From Colimorpha sp045598945 (lineage in GTDB: Bacteria > Bacteroidota > Bacteroidia > Bacteroidales > P3), in assembly GCA_045598945.1 (NCBI GenBank), contig JAZRVD010000033.1, forward strand, positions 1 through 25,454: a stretch of DNA of 25,454 bases, read 5' to 3'. The position numbers and the translations under genes are program-made. Below are positions 6,323-16,009 of this stretch, piece after piece (position 1 is the first letter of the stretch; every line of letters begins with the position of its first letter). Below the pieces are notes generated by a model. It had not been told where the DNA came from, did not search any database, and saw nothing but the letters and a program-made list of their open reading frames with translations.

Positions 6323-7891
6323 TTATTTAATAATTACGAGCTGAGCACGGCGGTTGAGTGCCCTACCTTCTTCATTTTCATTGGTAGCAATAGGCTCGTC
6401 CTGTCCTTTGGCGAAGAGACGCATCTGCGAGGGGCGCACGCCCATACCATGCAAAATATTAGCAAGATATTGTGCGCGTTGCATGCTGAGGATAACATTG
6501 TGGGCAGGAGTGCCAGTAACATCGGTATGACCTTCTATGCCAATCACGAGGTTTGGCGACTGGCGCAATTCTTCGGCGACCTGACGGAGATTGCGCATGG
6601 TCTGAATATCGGAAATCATAACCGATTTGCCAGTATTGAAATAAATAGTAGTGTTCATGGTGAGGAACATCTGCTGGAGACGCATATAGGCCTGACGGTC
6701 ATGTACATCTTCGAGCGACTCATTGAAAGCATTGCCCAGTGCGGCGGCGCGGCGAGCACGTTCGAAAGCCTCCTTGGCACGCTCAAGGCTCTGCTCGGCA
6801 GCGAGGATATCGCCAGCAGCGACATTCTCGGCTGTTTCGTCGGCAGCCTGATGAGCATCACGAGCGGCAACATCGGCTTCCGGATTGTTCTTGTCACGAG
6901 CATATAGAGCAGCAGCCTTGGCATAGTCGCGAGCCATCTCGACGTATGGCACCTGTGGAGAGGCCGTGATATTAGACACCTCGTCGATATCTTCGACATT
7001 CTCGTCATCATCGAGACCAAGATCGATCTCCACTTCAGGCTTTGGATACTTGCGGCCGAAAGAGAATCCCACCTTTACACCGGCGGCAAAAGTATGAGCC
7101 TGATTGATTTGCGAAGAACGGAAAGTGCCGTTGTAGGTTTTTTCTGCCGCACCGTCTTGTGCCGAGAAAAGTGGCGAAGTCGCATCTTGATAAAGGTTGG
7201 TGATACCATAAGCAGCATATAGACCTAAGTACATGTCACACCAGTGGCTTAAATTATAGTTGAAGCCTATATCGGCAATGCCACTCACATTGATGCTTGC
7301 CGGATTGAGGTCGCCCGTAGCACCCGATTCGGTTACAGTAAATCCATGTTCTGGAAGGTTACGCAACTCGCCACCAATATTAGGGAAGAAGCCACGAGTC
7401 TCGTATGTGCCATCGACAACCTCGAAATTGCTCTTTGCCTGATAGTCGACCAAAACACCCAAGCCAGCCATCAACTCCCATCTCTTGGAGACGGTGTAAC
7501 GATAAAAGGCCTGAACAGGTACGCCAATAGAATAGAGCTGCTGATGTTCGCACCAGTTATCGTAGAGGGTGCGCGACTCATACAGCCACCCATTGTCGGG
7601 ATGGATAAGCTGCTCACTGCTTTCGAGGAAAGAATAGGTGGCCTTGGAGAAATACGCCGAAGCCTTGACACCTACGCCTATACCCCAGTGCCTATTGAAG
7701 AAATGCTGATATTGAAATATTGCCAAAGCGCCAGGGCCCATAGACATAGAGCCATCGGCAGGGTCATAGAGTATAGAGCCGAGACCAGCGCCAACGTGGA
7801 TGTTGAAATAGTTTTTTGACAATCCTATCTGCTGAGCGCTTACAGAGGCAAACGATACCACCAAAAGTAAAAATATAAGATGTCTTTTCAT
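6323..7891 (-). CDS. Outer-membrane barrel / helical / OmpA-domain protein, copy B
   Basis: A 522-residue exported protein. The signal peptide ends SVSA before QQIG (cleavage near residue 19/20). Residues about 25-280 look like an outer-membrane beta-barrel of alternating aromatic strands; this part includes HPDNGWLYES and PEHGFTVTESGATGD, both shared with copy A. An acidic linker (about 285-312) leads to an Ala-rich helical segment (about 315-395) with RDYAKAAALYARDKNNP. An OmpA-family peptidoglycan-binding domain ends the protein (about 412-522), with the diaminopimelate-binding Asp in GHTDVTG and Arg in LSMQRAQ conserved. It starts 39 bp after the T9SS cargo B gene and ends the four-gene run. 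The role as partner or anchor of the cargo is inferred from synteny. The ATG at 7891 gives the best signal peptide; one seven codons upstream is also in frame. Confidence 0.88.
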   Translation of the reverse strand: MKRHLIFLLLVVSFASVSAQQIGLSKNYFNIHVGAGLGSILYDPADGSMSMGPGALAIFQYQHFFNRHWGIGVGVKASAYFSKATYSFLESSEQLIHPDNGWLYESRTLYDNWCEHQQLYSIGVPVQAFYRYTVSKRWELMAGLGVLVDYQAKSNFEVVDGTYETRGFFPNIGGELRNLPEHGFTVTESGATGDLNPASINVSGIADIGFNYNLSHWCDMYLGLYAAYGITNLYQDATSPLFSAQDGAAEKTYNGTFRSSQINQAHTFAAGVKVGFSFGRKYPKPEVEIDLGLDDDENVEDIDEVSNITASPQVPYVEMARDYAKAAALYARDKNNPEADVAARDAHQAADETAENVAAGDILAAEQSLERAKEAFERARRAAALGNAFNESLEDVHDRQAYMRLQQMFLTMNTTIYFNTGKSVMISDIQTMRNLRQVAEELRQSPNLVIGIEGHTDVTGTPAHNVILSMQRAQYLANILHGMGVRPSQMRLFAKGQDEPIATNENEEGRALNRRAQLVIIK

Positions 7892-7930
7892 AGAATGATA
7901 ACAAGAAAACATGAGAAAGATATGAACCTA

Positions 7931-10900
7931 TTAATGACGTACTACGATACGATGCGACACACCATCGACAACAAGCATATAGCTGCCAGCTGGTAGGGCA
8001 TCGACAGAGAGAGAGGCATTGTTGCCCGTGAAGGCGGCAGTCCTAACTTCGACACCATAGGAGTTGACAAGACGCAAAGCATGCTGTGCGTCGGCATCGC
8101 CAGAAATATGTACATTAACAACAGAGACAGCAGGATTAGGATAACACGACACCTCTTGAGCGTTGGGGTCTTCTTCAATAGTCAGGTTCTCGACAGCACA
8201 GCTGCGCACCTCAACGCCATTGTACAATCCACTAACATAATATACACCCGACAAGCCCCCTTTCTCTTGATAGTAGAAGTCATTGGCACCGGCGACAAAC
8301 TCGTCGTTGCGATACCATTGATAGTTTTGCAGCTGCAATTTGTTGAGGTCGAGAGCTATAACATCGTCGAAAACTCTTTTTAGGTACGACGTGGAAATAT
8401 TAATTACAAACGACACGCTAATTGGGGTGCTAAGCGTATCGAGCTCATTCTTGAACTGCAGTATAGCATCATAACGTCCAAAAAGACATGTGACAGGAAC
8501 TTTGATAAGGACACTGCCTTGCAACTCATTGACAGTAGGAGTCCAGTCGACATCCTCGAAGCCCTGAGCCTTGGCTGCATCGCTAAATTGCAAACGATAG
8601 AAAGAGGGATTGCCTTTGAGGAGCTCGTAATTGATGACAAATAGATCACTCTCGCAATAACCTTCGGCATTGCCTTCGATAGCGTTAGACGACACTGAGA
8701 ACTCTTCAAGGATACGTCCTGTACGGGAATACAGTATCGGCTCTGGCACCTGATAGTTAGACGACGAGATACCTTGCAAAGCATAAGTTACCATAACACG
8801 CTTGCCATAGCCTGCGTCGGCATTGTCGAAAGAGGCAGAAGGCACTACCACAACATCATCAGCACCAAAGACTGTTGATACAACACCTTCGTCAACGACA
8901 ACGGCATTGTCAGTACCATCATACATCTTGACATCATCAACCTTAACACCTTTTACTGTAAGTGGTGCCTTAGCTATATTAACGAAAATACTTTCTGATT
9001 CGGCAGTAAACTTATATTCGTCATTATCAACAATAGCAACGGCCTTATATGTAGCCGCATCACGGAAAGTTGACGAGAATCTTCCACCGTTTTTATAATA
9101 CTTTATCTCAAGAGTGATTGTTCTACCAGAATCGTTGACATAAGATGCCTTGACGGAACGAGTATTGCCATTGTATACAAGACTGGCAGTATCGCTCCAT
9201 GTAACAGGATAATAGTTTTGGCTATATGTAGCCTTGAAAACAAGGTCCTTGTCGGGAAGATGCCCCGGCACAGGCTGCCCCCAGCCAACAAAGGTATGCC
9301 CCGCGAGAGAAGGCTGTTTCGGCAACTTGATGGTATCGGCAAACAAAAGAGTAACCTTCTTGATAGTATCACCAGTATGAGAGAGGAAAAGCACAAGATG
9401 GCTGTTCTTCTCGAATGTCGGGCGCAAAACAGTATCGCCCCACGGCGCGACATGATGACTTTGAGCTGCCGAATAGTTCCAGCATACAAAATGATAGCCA
9501 GAGTCAGGCACAGCTTCAACATTAAACTCAGAGCCAAAAGGATACATGCCTGATGTAACTCCCTGCACAGAGCCACCTTCGACATCGGCAACAGTAACTT
9601 TAAAATGGGTGCGATTGACGACAGGACGGACAGACTGCCCAATAGTAGGCACATCATTATTGCTGACAACTATACTGTCGCCGCTATGACTGGCATAAAG
9701 TTCGTATGGCTTGGAGGCAAAATCGCGCGACCAAAAAGCGCCCATCTCACCTTGACGGATGAGGATGCCGCCTTCCATCCACCCTGCAGTAGGGAGGAAT
9801 AGAGATTGTGACGGGTCTTTACGGCTTGTAAACTTCAAGCCATTGACACCAGCGACCTCAGTCCATTCATAATTTGTAGCCTCAATCAACTCCTGCAATT
9901 CTTGGTGAGAGGGCATACGCCAACCAGAGCCTAAATATACAGTAGCCACATCGTTGGCAGATGTAAGAGTGCTATTGATATTGAGGGTGTAGTTGTTGTC
10001 ATACGCTGTCAGCTCGCCCCAGCTGAAATAGCTTCCATTGTCTTCCTGTCTCACCGCGCCCAAGTTGCACGATGCCCACAGAGTGCCTGACGGCAGACCC
10101 AAATCGATAGTATCCATCTTGAAAAGCGAGGAATAAGACCACACTATATCAGAGCGCATCATACGCAGGGCATACATTGGATAGAGGTCAGAAGAGATAT
10201 TCTCTATACCCGACGTAGCCGACACTATGCCTGTCAAAGGCTTGCCCAAGACAGGAGCGATAGCGTTGAAAGAGACGTCGAAACAGGTGAAACTTACAGT
10301 GCCACAGAACTGAGGACGACAAAAGATATTGCCATTAGGAAGAAGAGCCACTTTCTCTATCTTGGAGCTATCCTCCATATAGATTGTTCCAGACGAAGCC
10401 ACGCAAGCACCAACGCCAGAAGCAGACGAATTGGTAAAACATGAACCTTGCGAGAGTTGAAGTGCGCCACTATTATCTACAATACCACCTTTTGAGGTTG
10501 AAGCGTATAGCGAGGCGTTGCCATCGACAACGACACTGGAAAAAACGAGCATTGACGAAAGCGGAATGTTGAAGAGCGAGGCGAATTTAGCAGCACGAAC
10601 AATCTTGCCGCCCGCAATAACAACAGTATCTGCAACAGGAACAGAGATGGAAGAACCCACATTGACAACATCGCGAACAAGAAAAACGGTATCCTTGTTA
10701 GGTACGGATGTTACAACATCGGCAAGCGAGCCATACACGCGATAGTCCGTTGTATTGAAACAAGCGTCGGAATAAATAGGTGAAAAAGAAGGTACAGTAG
10801 AAGTTACTCTCGGCAACAGAGGACGGCTCACATAAACAATCTTGTTGGCTACAAACATGTTAGGAACAGAAGAGATAGATCCTAAGGATTGAGAGTCGAA

Positions 10901-11188
10901 AAGATATAAAGTGTCGTTGACCGTAAACACGGCAGACTGCACAGAGAGTGCTCTGCCATTTAGGTCGATATAGCAAACTTTGCTGACATTAATTTGAGAT
11001 GCCAAATCAATATCATTATCCAGCACAATAGTATCATGCAACTCAAGGTTGGTGCCTAAAGCTCCAACAAATGATGCATTATCTGTTGCATACACTGTAC
11101 GGGCAGACAGCGGAGCGACAGAGAAAAGAGACAGCAACAATAACAAAGAGACGGACGACAAAGACCGTTTGACAATATTTTTACACAT
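7931..11188 (-). CDS. T9SS-sorted multidomain surface protein, cargo B
   Basis: About 1085 residues counted from the ATG at 11188, chosen because it gives a compact signal peptide (to about residue 29); ATGs at 11218 and 11206 are also in frame. Order of domains: beta-helix-like repeats (about 30-355); a FISUMP-type domain (about 360-525) with DLGLPSGTLWASCNLGA, GSGWRMPSHQELQEL, LFLPTAGW and a closing SVRPV; an InlB-B-like repeat (about 528-593); a second such repeat (about 595-662, GHTFVGWGQPVPG); an MBG-like domain; a YDG-type domain (about 742-826, KMYDGTDNA); a conserved module with NAEGYCESD and YQWYRNDE (about 830-1005); and a T9SS type A sorting domain (about 1012-1085) starting CYPNPAVSVVNV and ending LPAGSYMLVVDG. 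It is probably exported and held on the cell surface. Ligand unknown. Paralogue of cargo A, with the FISUMP part extra. Confidence 0.88.
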   Translation of the reverse strand: MCKNIVKRSLSSVSLLLLLSLFSVAPLSARTVYATDNASFVGALGTNLELHDTIVLDNDIDLASQINVSKVCYIDLNGRALSVQSAVFTVNDTLYLFDSQSLGSISSVPNMFVANKIVYVSRPLLPRVTSTVPSFSPIYSDACFNTTDYRVYGSLADVVTSVPNKDTVFLVRDVVNVGSSISVPVADTVVIAGGKIVRAAKFASLFNIPLSSMLVFSSVVVDGNASLYASTSKGGIVDNSGALQLSQGSCFTNSSASGVGACVASSGTIYMEDSSKIEKVALLPNGNIFCRPQFCGTVSFTCFDVSFNAIAPVLGKPLTGIVSATSGIENISSDLYPMYALRMMRSDIVWSYSSLFKMDTIDLGLPSGTLWASCNLGAVRQEDNGSYFSWGELTAYDNNYTLNINSTLTSANDVATVYLGSGWRMPSHQELQELIEATNYEWTEVAGVNGLKFTSRKDPSQSLFLPTAGWMEGGILIRQGEMGAFWSRDFASKPYELYASHSGDSIVVSNNDVPTIGQSVRPVVNRTHFKVTVADVEGGSVQGVTSGMYPFGSEFNVEAVPDSGYHFVCWNYSAAQSHHVAPWGDTVLRPTFEKNSHLVLFLSHTGDTIKKVTLLFADTIKLPKQPSLAGHTFVGWGQPVPGHLPDKDLVFKATYSQNYYPVTWSDTASLVYNGNTRSVKASYVNDSGRTITLEIKYYKNGGRFSSTFRDAATYKAVAIVDNDEYKFTAESESIFVNIAKAPLTVKGVKVDDVKMYDGTDNAVVVDEGVVSTVFGADDVVVVPSASFDNADAGYGKRVMVTYALQGISSSNYQVPEPILYSRTGRILEEFSVSSNAIEGNAEGYCESDLFVINYELLKGNPSFYRLQFSDAAKAQGFEDVDWTPTVNELQGSVLIKVPVTCLFGRYDAILQFKNELDTLSTPISVSFVINISTSYLKRVFDDVIALDLNKLQLQNYQWYRNDEFVAGANDFYYQEKGGLSGVYYVSGLYNGVEVRSCAVENLTIEEDPNAQEVSCYPNPAVSVVNVHISGDADAQHALRLVNSYGVEVRTAAFTGNNASLSVDALPAGSYMLVVDGVSHRIVVRH

Positions 11189-11243
11189 TATTGTAAGAAC
11201 TCTCATAATATTTAACATGTATTTTGAAGCAAAAGGAAAACGA

Positions 11244-13226
11244 CTATTGCAATATTTCTATAGTAGCACGACGATTGGTAGCACGGCCTTCCGCTGTTTT
11301 ATTGTCAGCTATTGGCTCTGTCTGACCTTTCGAGAGCACCTCTATTTGTTCGGGGCTTACACCCATATCTTCGAGATACTCGGCAAGATTCTGAGCACGA
11401 TGCATGCCCATACGCAAATTGACAGAAGCGCCACCCGTATTGTCGGTATGACCAGTGATACGTATCTTCAAAGCGGGATTTTCGAAAAGGGTATCGGCGA
11501 GATGCTCAAGCATAGCACGCGACTCAGCATCGATAGAGAGCTCCTTGCCATTGACTTGGAAATGAACAGTAAGAACGATATTAGGATTTTCCAATTCGGA
11601 GAGATATTCCTTTTTCTTCTCTTCAACAACAACCGTATCCTTGGCTTTCTCTATACGTTTGGCGTTACGAGCTTTTTCAAAAGCCTTTTGCGAACGTTCA
11701 ATAGAAGCCACGACTTTGTCGAAGTCGCCCAATAGAGCCGCCTCGACAGCCTCGCGCGAGGCCGCTTCCGCTTCGGCGGCAGCAATATAAGCATCAGGAT
11801 TATTCTTGTCGTCAGCATAGAAACGAGCGCCATCGGCATAGTCCTTCACCATATCGATATACATCAACATGGATGTCTGGGCTTCGGTAGGACCATTGCC
11901 AGCGGGTTCGGAATAGTCGAACATTGGATCAGGCACAGCAGAATGAGCAGCATTGTTTACAGATGAAGACTTTTGAGAGTCGCTTGTAACAGGCTTGTTG
12001 TTGTTAGAAGACTGTTTTTGAGACTCGCTCATCTTAACCTCCTTGGCACCCTCTGACTTAGCAACATCTTGCGTTTTCTTATCCGTCGCATTAACGTTAT
12101 CATTCGAAACCTTATCCTTTGAGGTAGAAGTGCTATTTGAAGCCTTGTCTTCTTTTGACGAATCCTTCGAGGCCTTATCTTTTGACGAATCCTTCGATGT
12201 ATTATCCGTTGAGGCCTTATCCTTTGAAGAGCTCTTCGAGGCCTTAGCATCATTTTGCGAATCGAGAGACACGTCACCCTCATTAGAATCGGATTTCTTC
12301 AAGAAGTCAAGGTTGACAAGCTTGCCACTATGAGACATGCTCACACCTACTTTAAGACCTACAACAAAAGGATGAATAGAAGAGACTTGATTAGACGCAA
12401 ACGTGCCATTGTAGGTGGCCGGCACCACCTCGTTGGCGTTGCAGGAATATGGCGTAAGCAAAGCGACATTATCGGTTTTGGAAATATTAATGAGGCCATA
12501 GCCACCATACAAGCCCACATACATACGCCATTTTTCATTCAAGATAAAGTTGATGCCAGCATCGGCGATAAAGCTTAGCGAGACGGCTGAAGTAGATATA
12601 TCGCCATTGGCACCACTTTGATATGAGGTGAAGCCATGTTTTGGCATATCGCGATACAGCGTGTTGGTATTATAGAAATAGCCTTCAGCGGTATAAGAGC
12701 CCTCGACCGTTTCGAAAGAAGAAGCTGTTATAAAGTCGACCAACACACCAGCGCCAAACACGAAATTGCTTTTTGTGCGAAATGGCATACGGTACAGAGC
12801 CTCGACAGGAATACCTACAGCATAGACATGCTGTTTTTCACGCCAATCAGAAAAAGAGACATAGGAATCATAATACCAATTATTGTCAGGATGAACTATA
12901 TCTCTTATCACCTCTGTAAAGCCATATTTGCTACCTGAATTGAGCCATGAAAACTGAGCTCCTGCCGCCACACCCCACTGAGGAGTAAAAAACTTTTGAT
13001 ATTGAAGGCCAAGCATACCACCGCCGCCTAACTGACTTGTACCATCCTTTGGAGAGAACAGCAACGAATGAAGACCTCCTCCAATATATGCAGAAAAATA
13101 CTGACGAGCATTGTCGAGAGTCGTTTCACGCTCTTGAGCATTTATATACCCAAAAGAACAGCCAACAAACACCGCACAAAGCGTAAAACACATTAAACGT
13201 TTTTTATAAAGAGTTTTCAAAGACAT
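11244..13226 (-). CDS. Outer-membrane barrel / helical / OmpA-domain protein, copy A
   Basis: A 660-residue paralogue of copy B. The signal peptide ends YINA before QERETT (near residue 30). The barrel region (about 40-298) shares HPDNNWYYDS and MPKHGFTSYQSGANGD with copy B. It is followed by a Ser/Lys/Asp-rich low-complexity linker (about 310-435), an Ala-rich helix (about 452-545) with KDYADGARFYADDKNNP, and a C-terminal OmpA domain (about 550-660) with GHTDNTGGASVNLRMGMHRAQ; the Asp and Arg that bind diaminopimelate are present. Its length excess over copy B comes mostly from the linker. It lies 62 bp after cargo A and 55 bp before the chosen start of cargo B. Tethering to peptidoglycan follows from the OmpA domain; partnership with the cargo is inferred. 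Confidence 0.88.
   Translation of the reverse strand: MSLKTLYKKRLMCFTLCAVFVGCSFGYINAQERETTLDNARQYFSAYIGGGLHSLLFSPKDGTSQLGGGGMLGLQYQKFFTPQWGVAAGAQFSWLNSGSKYGFTEVIRDIVHPDNNWYYDSYVSFSDWREKQHVYAVGIPVEALYRMPFRTKSNFVFGAGVLVDFITASSFETVEGSYTAEGYFYNTNTLYRDMPKHGFTSYQSGANGDISTSAVSLSFIADAGINFILNEKWRMYVGLYGGYGLINISKTDNVALLTPYSCNANEVVPATYNGTFASNQVSSIHPFVVGLKVGVSMSHSGKLVNLDFLKKSDSNEGDVSLDSQNDAKASKSSSKDKASTDNTSKDSSKDKASKDSSKEDKASNSTSTSKDKVSNDNVNATDKKTQDVAKSEGAKEVKMSESQKQSSNNNKPVTSDSQKSSSVNNAAHSAVPDPMFDYSEPAGNGPTEAQTSMLMYIDMVKDYADGARFYADDKNNPDAYIAAAEAEAASREAVEAALLGDFDKVVASIERSQKAFEKARNAKRIEKAKDTVVVEEKKKEYLSELENPNIVLTVHFQVNGKELSIDAESRAMLEHLADTLFENPALKIRITGHTDNTGGASVNLRMGMHRAQNLAEYLEDMGVSPEQIEVLSKGQTEPIADNKTAEGRATNRRATIEILQ
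12153..12197 (-). repeat. 27-bp imperfect tandem repeat in the linker of barrel A
   Basis: TTTTGACGAATCCTTCGA occurs at 12153-12170 and again at 12180-12197, a period of 27 bp (nine codons), with more diverged copies on both sides up to about 12245. It encodes an SKDSSKDKA-like unit in the low-complexity linker. Such in-frame repeats can change linker length by slippage or recombination. Confidence 0.55.
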
Positions 13227-13288
13227 ACGCTAACATTTCAAAAACCGACAAATCGTTGTCGCAAAATTTATAATGTATCGATATTTAA

Positions 13289-15859
13289 TTACTTTACAAT
13301 AACATGTTGAGAGGCGTCGTCAACCACCACATAATAGTTGCCCTTTGGCAAGGACTGCATGTTTATTGAACATGACGCACCGACAAAGGTATGCTGCATT
13401 GCCACCATTCCCATGGCATTGACAATCTTGAGAATATGAACATCATCAGCTTCGGATGAAGCCAGCGTAACAGTCGCCACATCAGCAATAGGATTAGGGT
13501 ATACCGACAAAGCGACATGGGTGTCGGGGAGTATCTCGAAATTGGAGACTATGCAGCTTCTTATCTCATTACCCTTATACATACCGCCAAGGTAAACCTC
13601 ATACCCCTTAAGATTGCGAGGAGAATTGAAATAAGACTGTGTAGCACCTTCTATGACAATGCCTCCTTTATAATACCACTGATATGAATCAAGAGAGTCG
13701 TAATTGAGGTCGAAAGAGATAACATCCGAGAATGTAGCTTTAAGATACTCTACTGGAATATTGACATTGAAAGAGAACTCAAAAGGAGCGCTTTCGACAT
13801 TTAACTCGTTACGGAAAACGAGCGTAGCAGTATATGTGCCGAAATGACAGTTAGCAGGGATTTCTAATGGAATATTTCCTGTGTGGAACTCCTCAACAGT
13901 AGACCATTCAATATCGACAAAGCCCTGTGCTTGAGCCTCAGGACTAAAATACACAGAATAATAGAGAGGCTCGCCAGAGGCAAGAGTATAAGGGATAACA
14001 TCGGACTCGCAATAACCTTCGGCATTGACATTGATGCCATAATTTTGTTCGTCAAGCACCATTTCTGTCAATATTCTACCTTGACAAGATACAACAGTAT
14101 CTTTAGGAGCCTGATAATTTTTAGCGGACAGGCCTGTCAACTCGAAATGAACAGTTACCACCTTGTTGAAACCAGGCTGCGCATCGTCATAAAAAGCAGA
14201 AGGTATTGCCATAACCTCGTCGCCTGCAAGAATATCATCATTAAACAAGGCAAAGACGCTAACATGAGCCGTGTCGGAAGTATCATACATCTTGACAGTA
14301 TCAACTGTCATATTGCCGATAGACAACAACTTTGGGAAAATGCTAAAGGTAGCAAATATTGTTGACGGGTCAAACTGATAATCTTCAAATTGCTCACTCT
14401 GAACAGCCCATGCTTTATAATTGCCTACAGTGTTGTACTCATCAATCTGATCATTTGGATTCGATGTCTCAAAAACCATCGTCTCCAGAAACTGCTGCAC
14501 ACTATCGTCGTCATAGAAATAGGCTACTACACCCTGTATTGGTTCACCGTCGCCATAAGTGCGATTTTGAACATTTATCCATTCCACATTATAAGTATTC
14601 TGCTCATACTGAGCAACGAAGAGAGTATCTTTGAAAGTATAAACATTTGGCGAGGCCGGAGGAAGCGGGTCCCACCCTGTAGCACTATAACCTGATCTAC
14701 GGACAATAGCAGGTGCGTCGAAATATTCGCCAATAGTAAACAACACTGTATCGACATGGTTGTACGACACAAAGCGAGCAGCCGCAATACCTGGAGCATA
14801 GCCCCAACGCATACCGCCTTGTTCGTCAAATTTTACCGTATACCTGTTATCGAGGTCGGAGTAGATGCTGTCGGAGCCTAAGACATTGTAGTTACATTCA
14901 CCTACCAAAGAGTCGATACGAGGAGATGTCAACGAAGTCCCATTATATTGAGACAAGGCGACATGACCAGTATAATCGTTTATGATTGATAATTTTCCAT
15001 CATCAGCAAGCGTAACATTGGAGCCCTGCGACTGACAAGCCATAGCATTACCCGACACGGACAATACACCTTGACAAAACACTGCAGCACCAAAACTACC
15101 TTCTTCTAAGAGGCTATTGCGCAAACATACGCCCTCTGTCAAAGCAAGATTAGCACCATTCGACACCAAAAACAGACCACCATGCGAGGTACATTTGCCG
15201 CCATTGGCAGCATTGCCATCAACAACAACATTGCCCAAAGTCAAAGATGCACCAGCATTGACAGTAAACAATGAAGCGCCATTGAACGAACGAAACACAG
15301 TATCGCGACTTGCAGAATACAATGTCAAAGACCTCGACACATTGATAGGCTCGGAGAGATAGGCGTTGTCTACAATAAATATGCTATCTTGATTTTGAGC
15401 AACACGAACCAGATAAGGCAACGAGCCATAACGGGTAACACCGACATGACGTATAAAACCCTCATACTGCACCGCAGCAGAGCCTGCCAAACTTGGGAAG
15501 CCACCACCCAAAACAAGCATGGAACCAGAGCCATTAAACGAAGCGGCGCTAAACAAACCATAGCCACTGCCATCAATCACCTCAAGCTGCTTGCCGCTAT
15601 TTATTATCACATTACCATCAACACTAAACGTATTGCCATTAAGATCAAACACCAATACCGATGCAGAGCAATCAATAGTCAAATCTCCGTGCAATGCAAC
15701 ATCTTCCGACAATACCAAAGTATCAGCAGCCGTGGCGCCACTGACAATATATTGAACAGAAGAGAAGGAGGAAACATTGATTTTATTAGCCATCAAAGAT
15801 GATGACACAAAGACCATTAAAGACAGAAACGTTAAAAAACTAAAACGGTATAATCTCAT
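13289..15859 (-). CDS. T9SS-sorted multidomain surface protein, cargo A
   Basis: An 856-residue exported protein with a signal peptide ending near residue 24 (SLMA before NKIN). Residues about 25-345 are beta-helix-like repeats of the pectin-lyase type (DTLVLSEDVALHGDLTI, VVVDGNAANGGKC). Then come an InlB-B-like repeat (about 362-420, RRSGYSATGWDPLP), an MBG-like domain (about 422-508), a YDG-type domain (about 512-598, KMYDTSDTA), a conserved module (about 600-775) with NAEGYCESD and SYQWYYKGG, and a T9SS type A sorting domain (about 783-856) starting SVYPNPIADVATV and ending LPKGNYYVVVDD. The last 270 residues align by eye with cargo B. It lacks the FISUMP domain. First gene of the four-gene run, with a good promoter upstream. 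Probably a surface adhesin or shield protein; no catalytic motif seen. Confidence 0.88.
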   Translation of the reverse strand: MRLYRFSFLTFLSLMVFVSSSLMANKINVSSFSSVQYIVSGATAADTLVLSEDVALHGDLTIDCSASVLVFDLNGNTFSVDGNVIINSGKQLEVIDGSGYGLFSAASFNGSGSMLVLGGGFPSLAGSAAVQYEGFIRHVGVTRYGSLPYLVRVAQNQDSIFIVDNAYLSEPINVSRSLTLYSASRDTVFRSFNGASLFTVNAGASLTLGNVVVDGNAANGGKCTSHGGLFLVSNGANLALTEGVCLRNSLLEEGSFGAAVFCQGVLSVSGNAMACQSQGSNVTLADDGKLSIINDYTGHVALSQYNGTSLTSPRIDSLVGECNYNVLGSDSIYSDLDNRYTVKFDEQGGMRWGYAPGIAAARFVSYNHVDTVLFTIGEYFDAPAIVRRSGYSATGWDPLPPASPNVYTFKDTLFVAQYEQNTYNVEWINVQNRTYGDGEPIQGVVAYFYDDDSVQQFLETMVFETSNPNDQIDEYNTVGNYKAWAVQSEQFEDYQFDPSTIFATFSIFPKLLSIGNMTVDTVKMYDTSDTAHVSVFALFNDDILAGDEVMAIPSAFYDDAQPGFNKVVTVHFELTGLSAKNYQAPKDTVVSCQGRILTEMVLDEQNYGINVNAEGYCESDVIPYTLASGEPLYYSVYFSPEAQAQGFVDIEWSTVEEFHTGNIPLEIPANCHFGTYTATLVFRNELNVESAPFEFSFNVNIPVEYLKATFSDVISFDLNYDSLDSYQWYYKGGIVIEGATQSYFNSPRNLKGYEVYLGGMYKGNEIRSCIVSNFEILPDTHVALSVYPNPIADVATVTLASSEADDVHILKIVNAMGMVAMQHTFVGASCSINMQSLPKGNYYVVVDDASQHVIVK

Positions 15860-16009
15860 ATTTTAATAATAATAAACAACAAACAGCATTGTTGCATGAC
15901 AACATATAACAAAACACACAATTCTTTACCCAATCATACAACGATAGACTAAAGAAAATGCTCTGTTTTACAATAGATTGTATTAGCAAAGTATACATTT
16001 TGCCATCGT

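Noticed and set aside
12120..12260. Repeats that might be mistaken for a CRISPR array
   Set aside because: The 27-bp repeats are contiguous and coding, with no unique spacers between them.
12043..12333. A 96-codon + strand frame with Ser/Glu/Phe repeats
   Set aside because: It is the complement of the low-complexity Lys/Ser linker of barrel A; the repeats come from that linker.
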